DNA of 64,000 nt, from assembly GCA_012295275.1 (NCBI GenBank), contig CM022665.1:11557976-11621975 (forward strand), written 5' to 3'. Shown here piece after piece: positions 24,937 to 39,775 of this stretch. Position 1 is the stretch's first letter. Every line of letters starts with the position of its first letter. The notes under the pieces are model-generated. The model ran no database searches and was not told the origin of the DNA. It worked only from the letters and a program-made list of their open reading frames with translations. The position numbers were made by a program, and so were the translations under genes. The DNA comes from Chrysomallon squamiferum. Its lineage: Eukaryota; Mollusca; Gastropoda; Neomphalida; Peltospiridae.

Positions 24937-27900
24937 GTGAGTTTGTGTTCATTTGTATGCATGAAGGTATCTTGTAATGAATAAAGCGTATAACTAATAA
25001 TACTTTAAAAGTTTACAAATATAAATGTTAAAAATAATACGGGCATTACTAAAGTTGTCTTGAGGTTTTGTTAAGGATCATATATTAGAACATGTATTTT
25101 TGTTTCTTTGTGTGTATACATAGCAGTGAACCTCTTTCTTTGTTCATGTATGTTCTGAAAGAGACTGTTGATGCATAAAACAGTATTAACTGTCACAGCA
25201 GTTGTAACATCATAATTTCAGGTTAAATATCACATCAAATTATTATTTCATGTAGTTGTCTTCTTGAAAAGTTTATTTCTTATTTTTCTGTTATTTTCCA
25301 ATTATTTCTTTAGTTGGCAGTGAAACTAGTTCTGAAACAGTAGAAGGAGCAGCAGCATACTTGTTTGATGTTTTCAAATTTTCACTAAATGTTGGCTCTC
25401 AAGAGACAGCCAAGATCCGTAACATTTTTGGACCTTTCCCTGCATCAGCAGCAACTAAAGCTTGTGAGACTGTACAGAAAATTGTGTCGTGGTTTCCAGA
25501 TGATGTTTTGTCTGAGTCAGATGAGCAAGGACGTCAGGAAGCAGATGGAGCAGCTATTATTCAAGAGTTTGGAAAAACAATCAAGTTTTCTTTCCCTGCA
25601 TCAAATGATGTTGAAGAAATTTCCAGTTCTGAATCAGAGGAAGAAAAAGAAGAAAAAACCTTTGATTTAAAATACAAAGGTCATTCTCATTCAGGTAGTG
25701 TAAAAAACAAAGGCAAAGAAAAAAGGGATGTGAAGGGAGCAGAAAAACATTATGACTTTGCCTGGTTATTGAATGAAGTCAAGAAGTATTTTCCAAATGA
25801 GGAGACATCTCTTGGTCTTACAGTCACTGATTTGGCTACCAGTCTTTTTGATGTCTTGTGTTCTATAAGAACTGACGAAGAGCTGCAAAATGAGGCAATT
25901 TTATACTCATTATTTCAAAATAATATTTTATAAATATAAAAATACTTCCTTAGCCAACTTAAAAATTTATTGTAAAATAAATGAAGTTTTAATATTATCC
26001 CATTGCAGTGAATAAAATAGCTTTGAATTATATTGACGTTTAAGTAAAGTTATTTATGTAATAAAATATATATATATCATTTGCTTTACTTTAAAATGTT
26101 AAGGAGCTAAGAATTAAGTGTACAGCAATTTTCTTAATAGTAATAGATTAATCTTCAGAAATCACTTTTGCATTTTTCATTATGTTAGCTAAACAAACAA
26201 ATATTACAAAACTGAAAGTTGTTCACCCTTCATTTTTATTCAGGACTTTGATATTCTGATATGTAGCAATGGAAGTAAGGTTTTGTTTAAGGAGATTAAA
26301 GGGTCATATAAGAAACAAGTAATTCTTATATTCTGTTATTTTAGTTATTTGAACTTCTTGGTTTTGAACGGTTTGAGATGATTCAGAGCCTCTTAGGCAA
26401 CAGACAGAGCCTAATGAAGTCTTTGATAGAAGAATCTGCAAAACTAGTTCCCAGCCAGGGTCAGAGTAAGTGTGCTAGAAATATATTTAAAATAATGTAA
26501 AATTTTAAAATATAATAAAATATAATTCCTGCAGTTTTTGTTGCCAAATTTAAAAACAAAACAAAAAACAAATCCAAAACACCATTAAATAAATAAAAGA
26601 ATAATAATAATAAAACATAATAAAAAATAAAAATAAAAATGTAAAAAGTTTAAAATTACATGTGAATTTGTATTTATAGAGAATTATTAATATTAGAATT
26701 TAAAATATGAATAAATACTAATAAACACTGTGTGATACTTTTAAAATTTTGAATTTGTATTTTATTGGTAATAAAACAATAAAATTATACTATTCTTTCA
26801 AGGTATTTTTTATTATTTTTTTTTTATATATATATTTTTAAATATTTAATTGCAATTGTGGTATTTGGTGAGTTACATATTTTATTACATTTTAATCCAT
26901 GCATTATATATAAGTGAGAATTCCTTAAAAAAATCATTATATTTTGATCAGATCACAATAAAAAAATTAAAAATTTTAAGATATATTTTCTGTTGTTTTA
27001 AATAGTTTTATTAAATACATTTTATACATTTCACGGTTGTTGTTTTTTTGTTGTTTTTTATCATTCAGAGTAATACATCTAATTTTTGAACTTTAAATTA
27101 CCATTTCAGAAAGAAAAGGTGAACCACAAAACAGACCAGCTTATGGTTGCCAAGTAACTATACAGGTGAGTAACCTAAAATTAAAATTTTAATAAATAAT
27201 AATTGAAAACATCAGCAATTAAAAAAAATCCATTACAAATATTTTATTGTGTTTTCTAACCGTTATTTCTGTGGAATAAAGTTGCTGTTGAACGTATATT
27301 CTTTTTAAAGTGTTTATTTGGCTTTTTAAAACAATAATTTGGGTTGCACAGGTTTATATATGTATTTTATTTTTTTATAAATCAGACTGAGGATGAGAAA
27401 CTTTTGAGAAAACAAATCAGGAAAGCAGAGAAAAAGATTTCCAGAAGAGAGGGAAGAAAAGTTGAAGATGGTTCTGAACAGACCACTGAGTTTGACCCAC
27501 AGAAATTAAAAGCTCAGAGGTCTGATTTATTTGTATTACTTTAGTAAAACAGTTGCTTTCTTCTCAGGGTAACCACTATGAATATACATTTTTTATTTAT
27601 TGAATTTGTTAATTTCTGCAAATGGAACTATTTTTTTAGGTCACAAAATAATTCACAATCTGTAATCATGTCTTAGAGTAAAACTATACAAAATACTTTT
27701 AGACTATAATTATGTATTACACAATTGAAAAAATTTAGCATAATTCAGAATGAAAAATAAACGTCATGAATACAGATCAGGATATTTTTCTTTTGATTAC
27801 AATTAAATTATTGCATAAATAAGTAATTTTGAATTATTTTAGACTTTTAATAGTTTAATAAATAGTTTAAACCATAGAACCCTACTTTTAGAATATTTAA

Positions 27901-30900
27901 TCAAAACAAAATAATGTTCATATCCAAGTGGTTAATATGTTTACCATCACATTTTTTGTTTTTAAATAATGCCATAGTCATTAGATATTCAGCCAATCAA
28001 CTTGTAGAGTCTGAAAATATATATTGCAAATTTGTCTCGAGGTATGGCGTACATGTTTGTATGGGATCTCGGCATTCAAAGGGCTAAATAGCAATAACAT
28101 CAACTTTGTAGAGAAATTACAGTTCAAACATAAACATATTTACAGTTTTTTATCTAAATGTGAAAATTTGTGAAAAAAAAGGCTTTTTATGTTGTTTCCT
28201 CCACAGAGAAGAAGCACTAAGAAATGCAGCAAGCACACCTTTATTTCCTCGCAGAACTAGCAGCTTTCAGCCAAGGGAAAAATATCCTTTTGTGTTTGAC
28301 ACTTTTGAAGAAGCCAGACAATCTTCGGCATATGTTGGTGGCTGCAAGGTGAGACTGAAAGTATTTAGGTTAGATATTGGTATACCTATTGCTTGAAAAA
28401 ATATTCATTTGATTTGAATTATACCATGTAGATAAATATATTTAAATTTGATACATGTGAAATAAACTGTAACAGTGGGGATGTGAACAGACAGCTTTTA
28501 AACATTTTTAATTATATCCAGTTTACTTTTTAATTTGTTCCTAGTCATAAATTTGTGCTAATAACAAAATAGTGTAAATCAGAAAACATCTTCCTTTTAA
28601 CTATGATGTCGTTTTTGTACATAAATATAAAACTATCACCTATTTACTGAGATCACAATTTAAAAAAATAAAAATAAATAAAAACATGTCATACTTCAAT
28701 ATTATAAACACTGGTAACTATAACCAAAGATACTTATCAGGAATGATATTTTCTTTTTAATTAGAATAAGAATTGCAGTTTGGTACTTCTATGAGTGTTG
28801 ATTTATTTCATCTCACTTATCTGAAATAATAAGTATGATTTTTATTACAAACTTTGTTCTTTTTACATACTTTCTTAGCTTGTCCTTCCACAAGGATTTG
28901 AGAGAAAGGAAGAGAAAAATTATGAGGAAGTAAATATTCCTGCCATTGAGACCGCAACAGCGAATACTGGAAAGAATCTTGTTCCAATATCTTCATTAGA
29001 TGAGGTAAGAATTGTTCTATACTTATTTATGTTTTTAACTTACTTCATTTCACTATATTGCCTGGTGTTAAAAAATTTAAATATATCTATTCAAGACATA
29101 TTTAAATGTTTTTTTTTCATATGGATAATTTTTTAATTTATTTTGACACCTTGCTGTTGTTAATTGATAATAAAGGCAGCAAGTTTCAGATCTTGTCACA
29201 CTAAAGAAATGGTTGTCTGACACCTAATAGCTTCTAAAGTCTAAAACAAAAGTAAATACTAATAAAAATTCGTTCACAATTAATTAATTCTTTCTTCCTT
29301 TCATTTCTTTCATTTGTTCATTCATTCTGTTCACTTAGATATTCCATTTATTCTATTAATTCAGTACTACATTCATTCACTGCATTAATGTATCCATTTA
29401 TTTTATTCATTCATCCACTCCTGCATTCCAATCATTTATCCATCCATCCATCTATCCATTCTATCATTTATTGATGTTTATTTGCAGATTAGTCAGCTAG
29501 CATTCCGTGGTATGAAGAATCTTAACAAGATTCAGTCTGTGGTGTTTGATTCAGCATACAAAACAAATGAAAACCTTCTCATCTGTGCTCCCACTGGTGC
29601 AGGAAAAACCAATATAGCCATGTTGACTATCCTGCATGTAATAAAACAACATATGTCACAGGGAGTTATCAAGAAAGATGAATTTAAGGTTAGTAGTAAA
29701 ATAAAAAACAAAATAAACAAAACCCAATACCACAGAATAAAATTAGATAAAACCCTGAAGCAGTACCTTACAGTTGACACACACAAATATAAACAGACAA
29801 ATTTACAATTAAAATAATAATAAAAAATACTTTTATAGAGAAATTTCAGAATGTCTTTGGTTGGTGGCTTTCTGTTAACACATACATGCATAAATGACAA
29901 ATATATACATATAAATGTTCCTTTCTTCATATCCATGCTATCCACATTTGTAAGATTTAAAAAAAATATTAATTCAGTGTAGCTTTATAGATAATGATAA
30001 CTTCAGTAGCATTTAGGATATATACTGGGTTTTTTTTATCAAAAAATTATGTTCTTGTGTGTAATCACATTAAACAATCAATTCTGGTTTTATAAAATAA
30101 TGGAAAACAAATAAAAACCATTATCATTCATATTTTTTTCAAACAGATAGTGTACGTTGCTCCAATGAAGGCATTGGCTGCTGAGATGGTGAGGAACTTT
30201 GGAGGGCGACTTGAACCACTTGGCTTGACTGTCCGAGAACTGACAGGAGACATGTCACTAACCAAAACTGAGATTCTTAAAACACAGGTACATTTATTAT
30301 TAGTAGTAACACTTCAAACAAATTCAGTTAATTGTTGTTAACTGATTTGTATATCTAAACACATGCACACACACACACACACACACACATACACATATGT
30401 TCTGGTACTTTTCAAATTATGAATTTAAATTTACTTTGATGGAAAGAAAACTAAAGTTAATTAATTAAAAAACAACAACAACAACAAAACTCCCAACAGC
30501 AACAAAAAATTATGTTGCACATGAGTCTGCACAATACATAACTTAGTGTAATGCATATCTCTCTCTCTTGATGTTTTTCCTTTCAATATTTATCAGATGC
30601 TGGTAACAACACCAGAAAAGTGGGATGTGGTGACAAGGAAAAGTACAGGTGATGTTGCTTTGGCTCAGCTTGTCAAGCTACTTATCTTTGACGAGGTTCA
30701 CCTCCTGCATGATGACAGAGGTCCAGTCATAGAGAGTCTGGTTGCCAGGACAATAAGACAAGTTAGCTATTTTTGTTTTATAAAAAGTTTTAATGACAAC
30801 AAATTTATATTATAAGTATATATAGTCTTGCAGTTACTCAAAAATTAATAAACTCTTTTAAACAGACTTGGTGATTGCCAGACTTTAGTGTTGCTTGAAA

Positions 30901-33900
30901 TGCAACTCCACAAGTAATATAATAATCTTTATTTTATATAACATTAGATAAATATTGGCAGAATTTATAGATTATTAGATATTTTAAAGAGTGCCAGGTT
31001 TGAGTGTTACTAAAATTGTGTCATGAATACATTAACATAATTGGTCAATAAGAATATATTTAAGAAATGTTTTTTTCATTATCATATTTCACTATTTGGA
31101 TTACATAATAGGCATAATAAGTGTACACATTTAATTATATACCAGTCCCACCTCTGCCAGAGAATGATTTTCCGTATCTACTTTAATGTATAAAGGTAGG
31201 TTTATATATAAGATTTATTCTTCTAATCCATTAAAAGAATTTTTGTTTTTTTAAATGTAGAAAAAACAGCAACAAGCCAACTTAATAAGCTTTAATAATA
31301 AGGTGTGGATTAAAGAAACATGTATTTAATGTATTTTGTTATAAATCTGCTTGCAGGTAGAGAGTTCCCAGAGTATGATAAGAATAGTGGGTCTGTCAGC
31401 AACATTGCCTAACTACATTGATGTGGCCCATTTCCTCAATGTCAATCCTTACATCGGGCTTTTCTTCTTTGATGGCAGGTTTAGGCCAGTTCCTCTTAGC
31501 CAGACCTTTATTGGTAAGAAAAATATTAATTTTAAGCAATTTTTCTCCCTTCTACTGTTTTGAAATTATTTTCTATCTTTGGTATATGATTATTCAAAAA
31601 AATATTACTGAAAGAAATCTAACAAAACTTTGGTATGTTGTTGTTTTGTTTTTGTTTTTTTATTTTGTTTTTGTGTTGACTAAATTCAGCCTGAACAAAA
31701 TAATTTTTGTTATTGTGTCACAATTATTAAAAATAACTTTAATATGACATAGGAATGCAAGCAACTTAATAACCACTTATTTAAGAGAATTAAACAAAAT
31801 AATTCAGAAAACATTGTATTTTTCAGGTGTAAAAGGAATGAGCAATATGAAACAGATGATGGAGTTTAATCATGTTTGCTATGACAAAGTTCTGAAGCAG
31901 GTTAAAGCAGGCTACCAGGTTTGTTAATATATTTGAATGTATTTGAATATATACTTTTTGTGTGAATGGATCTCTGTCTCAGTGTATTAATATACATATT
32001 TGTATTTTGCTGTGTGTGTGTGTCTATATATTGGGTCTACATGGATTTGCATGAAAGAGAAATTTCTGAGGATATTTTGTATTCACTGTATTCTAAAGCT
32101 ATCAGTATTTTAAAACAGAAGATGTGAATACATAGATAATAGAAGCTGATCTGAAACTCTTCATATTTTTGACTGCAACTTCTTTCTCTTCATTAAGAAT
32201 ATAGAAATGGTAATAGCTTTTTATTCGAAAATATTAAACTGAAAATATTTTAATAATTTTTTCCAAACTGAAAACAGACTTTAATTGTTGTGAGATATTG
32301 AAAAAACAAATTCTTGCAAACAACAATTAGTTAAATGAAAGAGTTTATCGTTACAAATATTATTTTTACTAAAATAAAAAAAATAAAAATGTTTATTATA
32401 CAAGATCCAAATGCTAAAATTTGAAAAGTACAACAAATAGTTTTGTAAATTTTTTTTTTTTTTAAATTGTTGTTTTATAGGTGATGGTATTTGTCCATGC
32501 AAGGAATGAAACTGTTCGCACATCAATGGTGCTGAGAGACTTGGCAAAGACCAATCAACAGATTGGCTATTTTCAGCCTCCACAGGGACCTCAGTTTGGA
32601 GAGGCACAAAAAATTGTTAGTCGTTTTTAAACTTAAGCAAAATGTTAAACATTATTTTCTATTTATTTACAGTAAGAATTTTAGCATCGCAGGCAAATAA
32701 TATCTTTAGTTTCTTTTCATAACCCCCCAAAAACAGTTGTATTGCTTGATTTTCTACATATTAGTTGTCAAAAAACTATGCCTGATGTGGATTACTAGTT
32801 TAAAAAAATATTCTGCACTGTGGTTGTTTAACTTTTAATATAGCTTGTATTTCCACCTTGGGGTCAGAATTATTTCCTATAATTATTTAAGTGTCAGTAT
32901 AGTTTATGCTTTCATCTTGGGGTTAAAATACATTTAAAGCAATTGAATGAAATGATATTCTCATCAGTGTATAAAATTAATTGAAGTTATCAGATATTAA
33001 TACATGACTTTAAGAATCTTTATGACAGTTCATAAAATGTTAATTTGTTTTCAGATGATGAGATCCAGGAACAAACAGCTCAAAGAGCTGTTCTCTGATG
33101 GTTTTGCTATCCACCATGCTGGCATGCTTCGGCAGGATCGAAACCTTGTGGAAAAGTATTTTGCAGCAGGCTTGATCAAAGTTCTCTGTTGTACAGCCAC
33201 TTTAGCCTGGGGCATCAATTTACCAGCTCATGCAGTCATTATCAAAGTACATAAATGTTTAAAACACTATTTTATTGTTTTCAAAAATGTTTGGGTTTTT
33301 TTTTTTTGATTTTTAAATTTATTTTTAAACCAAGATCACAAAATTTTAATGTATGTTGCCAAAAAGAAAGAAAGAAAGAAAAAACGTTCATCGTTGGATT
33401 TTCAAATATTTTTTTATTCTGTTTTTTCATTATTAAAATAAGGTACATTAATCTATAAAGCAGAACAAGATATATTTGTCCACATTAACAGTTCATTATA
33501 AAATTTGTTTTTGATTTCTATGCTTATTTTTTCCAAACACATCTCTAATGTGAATAAAAAAACATTTATTGATATGCACAATTATATATCAAATTTGTTT
33601 TGCATTTCTGTGATTCTTTTTTCTTTATTATTAATTACCTCTTTTTTTCTTTTTTTAAAACAGGGTACACAGATCTATGATGCAAAGAAAGGTACATTTG
33701 TTGACCTGGGCATTCTGGATGTGATGCAAATTTTTGGCCGGGCTGGTCGTCCACAGTTTGATAAGTTTGGACATGGAACAATCATAACAACTCATAACAA
33801 ACTGAGTCACTACCTATCACTGATGACTCATCAGAATCCAATAGAGAGTCAGTTTATAAACAGTCTGACTGATAATCTCAATGCAGAGGTACATTTAAAA

Positions 33901-36900
33901 ACCAAAACTTTCAAATCTTCTTTAGATTTACACAGCTAAATACTTTGAAAATAAGAATGCAGAATGATTTGATATATATTTGTAATCATTTCTATACAGT
34001 GCATCAAAAACAGCTAAGTAGCTATATGCTCTGAAAATAAAGGTTGATATGTGATGTAAAGGTAAATTATTTATTTGTATATTTGTAATAATTTCTAAAC
34101 ATTGTGAAAGAAAATCTTAATGCAGAAATACATATGGGTGAAATTTAAATAATGTAAATTGTTTTTAGATCTAAGTTGCTTAAAATTTTGATAATAAAAG
34201 ATATGATCAAAAGCAGAATATTATAATGTATATCTCTAATTATTTCTAAACAGTGCCAAAGATAGTCTTAAACCAGAAATACATTTGGGTCTGATATAAA
34301 AAATGACATTTAAATTGTCTTTCAATTCAAGTGGCTAATTACTTTGAAAATAAGATAGCATATGATCTGAAACAGACCATTTTGATGTATATTTGTCATA
34401 ATGTTTAAGAGATAGTTTAATACATCTTTGGATTTAACTTAAAAAACAAAAATTAGAAATTTTCTTTAGATTTAAGTATCTAAATACTTTGAAAATAAAG
34501 GTTGATATAAAATTTGATCTAAAATAAAATATTTTATAAAAGTCTAAAAATAGTTTTAATACAGTATTATTTTCAACTGTAATTTAAAAAGTAGCTCTTG
34601 TAATAGTATTATATATAAAACATATGATTACTGTTATATCTATATATTTATTTAAAATGTTTTACAGATAGCTCTGGGCACTGTGACAAATATACATGAA
34701 GCAGTCAGGTGGCTGAGTTACACATATTTGTATGTGAGAATGAGAATTAATCCACTAGCCTATGGCATAACATATGCAAACCTACAAGTAAGTCTTTTAA
34801 TGTATGCTTTACTGTTTCTAAAAATTTAGTGTGAATGTGTGTGTCTGTTTACAATGTGTCAGTGTTTGTGTATGTAAGTGTTCATGTATCTAGGCTGTAC
34901 AAATTACAAATAGTAATATCATAAAATATTTGATGATAAATAATTAATGATACAGTCATTTATACTAGCTGGGTGACAAAGATATTGGTGAATATTCTCT
35001 CCAAAACATGTTGATATAGACAGCATATATTAACACCAAAAGAACTCGTAAATTTTAGCATCATTTACGAAGTTCAATCTATTTCATGCAATTACAAGTT
35101 AACATTTGTTAAATACTAGCAAGATAGCACTGGGATCTACTTCATTTGATTACCAGTGAACACTGGTTTTTGGCTACTTAAGATATCTCAATTACCATAT
35201 TATAAATAGATGTAGACTTGGTAATGTGTTTATAAATACCTGTTCTTTACAGGAAGACCCATTGCTGGAAGAGCACAGATATAACCTGATTAGTGTGGCT
35301 GGAAGCAAACTGGACAAAGCTCAGATGGTTAGGTTTGATGAAATCACTGGCTATTTCTTCTCCACTGATCTTGGACGCATTGCCAGCCATTTCTACATTA
35401 AGTATGATACAGTGGAGGTAAGAGTTTGTCTTGTTGATTTTATTATTTATTTTTGTTTTTAAATATTTTGTTTATTTTATTTATATGTGTACAAATATAT
35501 GTATGCACATCAAATAATGAAAATAAATAAATAAAAAACCCAGAAATAATTATATTAATTGGTACAGTTTTTAATTAATTTTTTTTCATATATTTATTCC
35601 TTAATGTGTCTCATTCTAGTAATGTGAAAAATAACTTTTTGAAACTTGTTTTTCAGCTGGTTAATGAAACTTTTGCTTCGCTCATGACAGAATGTGATGT
35701 GTTCAGTATTGTGTCCAGAGCCCAGGAGTTTGACCAGATAAAAGTAAATTCTGTTAATAATCTCCTAAAACTCCTTCAAGTTATTTACTCCATTACTTAT
35801 TTTTACCCATTCTGAACATTAAATTATTTTGAAATCAACATCTGAATATTTATAAGTTGACTTGAGTATAGATGAAATTGTTACTAGAATAGTTTTCACT
35901 AAACTTAAGCAGGGTTGAAATTCATATTTGAATAGTTTTAACTTGGTTTCAGAGGCACTGAAATCTGTACGAATTATAAGTAGTATTCAGAGAATAGATA
36001 GTATTACTGTTAGTTTAAAATCTAATTTAGTATGAATATTTAATTATAATTATAATTAAGATTTCTGAGTGTGTTGGATAGGTGCTGCATTTATAATTAT
36101 AAATATTAATAAAATATTCACTGAAAATTGCAACAAGTGGTGGCATTATGATTGCAAACAGATGCATGCATATTCCAGTTTAGCTGTGTTGTAACTTTCC
36201 AGTGTAAACTGTTTAATGGTAATTATACTTATTTACTAAATCAGTTTCTACAGGAAATACTGAGTGATGTCTTATGTACTAGCTATACTGGTATAATGAA
36301 ATAAAAGGGTAGTACAACTGTATGCACAAAATAATAACAGTGAACTATGAATTTCTGGCCATTGTTAGTGCATTTATTATCAGTTTCATACAGTTACAAA
36401 ACAGAAACTGGGTAACTTAAATTGTTCACATTTACATTTTAAAGTTATTTTGGGGTTAATTTTTAAATTATTATTGAAGGCATTGAAATGAATATGTTAA
36501 GTGAAATCCTGAATTGTTTTAGTAATGAGATACTTGAAAATAAAAATATTAATATAATCCAGGTTTCTAGTAAAAATAAATGTTTGTTTAAAAAACAGAA
36601 TTACTATATATATATTTTTTTAATTTTACAAAAGTCCAGGATAATTTTTAATTATTTACAAAAAAACAACAGAAGAACTTTATATTTTTTTTTAATTAAG
36701 ACAATTACTATATATATTCTAATTAGCACAATTAGCATATCTTTTTTTTTTTAATTAAAACAATTAGTGTATCATTTTTTATTATTATTGTTTTTAAATT
36801 AAAACAATTAGTATATCATTTATTTATTTATTTTAAAAACAATTACTGTATCATTTTTTATTACTTATTTTTTTGTTTAACGCAGTTACTGCATCAAATT

Positions 36901-38602
36901 AATGCTTTGTAGGTTCGAGAGGATGAGATGGATGAACTGGAGGATTTGGTACATGATGCCTGTGAGATGAATGTTCCTGGTGGCAAGGAGAACACTCATG
37001 GCAAAGTGAACATTCTGTTACAGGCATATGTCTCTAGACATCCCATAGACAGCTTCTCCCTAGTTTCAGATATGTCATACGTAGCTCAGGTTTGAGAATG
37101 TTCAAAATACATTTTTTTCTGTAGCAGTAGTATTTTAAGTTAGGCATTTATTTTAAAAACTATCAAAGAAAAAAAGAATATTTTTAAAACTAATATTTTA
37201 AGTTATTTTTCTAAGTTATGCATATGTTTTCAAAACTTTAAATTTTAATTTTTACAAAATGTGTTGTAAATAACACAAAAATTTAACTTCTTTACCAAGT
37301 TATACAGATATTTTCTAAACTATCAAAAAAAAAAAAAAAAAAAAAAAAAATGGAAATAGAAATTAATTTATTTTCAACAGTAGATTTATTTTGTGTTCTT
37401 TTTTTTAAGTTATGCATATATTTCATATATTTGAGAAACTTTAATTCATGAAGGAACATTTTGTTCAACCACTTTCTTATCAGTGGCCATGTTATGTGCC
37501 TACCTATCTGTGAGAATATGTATGTAAAACATTCATTGCCACTCAAAGGCCTAAAATAGCTGTTTTTAATTTTTAATTTTATATAATATAATTTTGTCTC
37601 TTAATGCATATCAACTTAAATTATAATAGATAAATGTTGTAAAATTATTTAATTATTTAAATTTTGAGTTGTGGCAGTTTAATAATGAAATATTGCTTTT
37701 TAATTATTTTTCTTGGTTCTGTATTCTTTTACCTATTTTTTATTATTATTATTTTTTTTACAGTTAACTTTCAGTTCTCATTATTTCTCCTATTGTCTTT
37801 TTATACAAGTTTTTATTAAATCTTACTGTTCTGTTTTTTTTTTTTCATTTATTATTGTTACATTTTTATTTATTCCTTTATTTTATTATTATTTTTTTAA
37901 TTATTTTATTTTTATTTCCTCTTACGTTTTATTGTTTTAGTTTGTCCCTGATTTCTTTTAATTTGATTTATTGATTTAAATAAATATTTATTTAGTTAAT
38001 TTCTTACTTTCTTTCTTTTTATTATTATTATTATTTTTACTTTTGTTTGTTTATTTTCTTTTTCTTTTTTTTACTTAAATAAAATAAATAAACAAAATAA
38101 ATTATTTAATTTTAGAATGCTACACGTATCATGAGAGCCCTGTTTGAAATTGCTCTGAAAAGAGGCTGGCCAATAATGGCAGGACGTCTGCTACAGCTCA
38201 GCAAGGTGGTTGACAAACGACTGTGGGGATTCCAGCATCCACTTCGTCAGTTCATGGTTCTTTCACATGAGATACTGGAAAAGTTAGAAAGGTCAAGGTT
38301 AACTGTAGATCACCTGAAGGAGATGACTGCTCATGAAATAGGTTTGTCATTTATATTTATTTTTCGCCATTTCAGACAGTGACCTTGAACTGGTTTGTTT
38401 TATCAAAGGCTGTGGTATATGAATTTCCATTTGTGGAATAATATATATAAAAGATTCCTTGCTGCTGACTGAAAAAGTGTAGATCTTTGTGTGACAGCAG
38501 AGGGTTTCTTTTCTCATTATTTCTGTGATCCTTAACCCTAAGTTTTAAGTCATGTTATTAAAAATGTGTTCAATAAATAGAGCTGATTTTTATTTATTTT
38601 CA

Positions 38603-38635
<33 letters not shown>

Positions 38636-39693
38636 AACAAATTTAATTTTTAATTTTTTTTATATGCAGTAATCAATTGTGGGATGAAAAATAACTTTAT
38701 ATTTATGCATTATTTAAATTTTCAGGTTACATGATTCGCCATGTGAAGATGGGTGGAGTTGTTAAGATGTGTGTCAGTCATTTGCCCAGCTTGGAGCTGG
38801 AAGCAAACATTCAACCAATCACACGCACTGTACTCAGAGTGAGGCTGACCATTACACCAGACTTCAAATGGGATGATAAGGTCTAGAGTTAAAGTATTTT
38901 TAACAAATTCAGTTAAAAATATCATATTGTTTTATTTACATCTTTTTTCCCTTAGTATATATTTTATATTCATTTCAGTTTAGAATTTTTCTGATTTAAA
39001 TTTGGATGAAAATATAAATTGAATTAGATGTATTTTAGATTGCCATATACTTTGAAAGAGGTACACATTAAGTATAAAGTTATTCTTTATTAGACATTTT
39101 ATCTAAAATTAATAGGAAAGATACTTTTCTTTAAATGTTTTCTCCTAAAATCAGTTAATAAAAAAAAATTAGAATCAGCAAATACTGTAAATCATTTAGA
39201 TAAAGGAAACTGAATTTCTTCTCTATTTAGATTCATGGAAGTACAGCAGAACCATTCTGGATTTGGGTGGAAGACCCAGACAACAATCACATTTACCATT
39301 CAGAATACTTCATGCTTCACAAGAAACAGGTAAAACATATTGAAATTGTTTGTAAGACATGAAACAGATATAATTTAGTTAAAAACATAATAAATATTCT
39401 TTAGAAATGGATAAAACATTCTTTCACAAATATGTGGCAGTTGGAAAGAGATAAATTATAATTCAAAACTTTACATGTCTACAAAGAGCTGATATTTGTT
39501 GGTAAATGCATACTTTAGTTTAGAGTTGGATAAAATATACTGTAAGTACATCTTTGTCATTTAGTGATACTGACATGACTTGATTAAATTGTACGTGTGT
39601 ATCTTGTTTATAGTCTCCAAATTGCTTTTTCTTGTAGTGTTTATTTTTATTTGTTGTGTGTGTGTGTGTATTGTGTATGTGTGAGTGTCTGTG

Positions 39694-39775
<82 letters not shown>

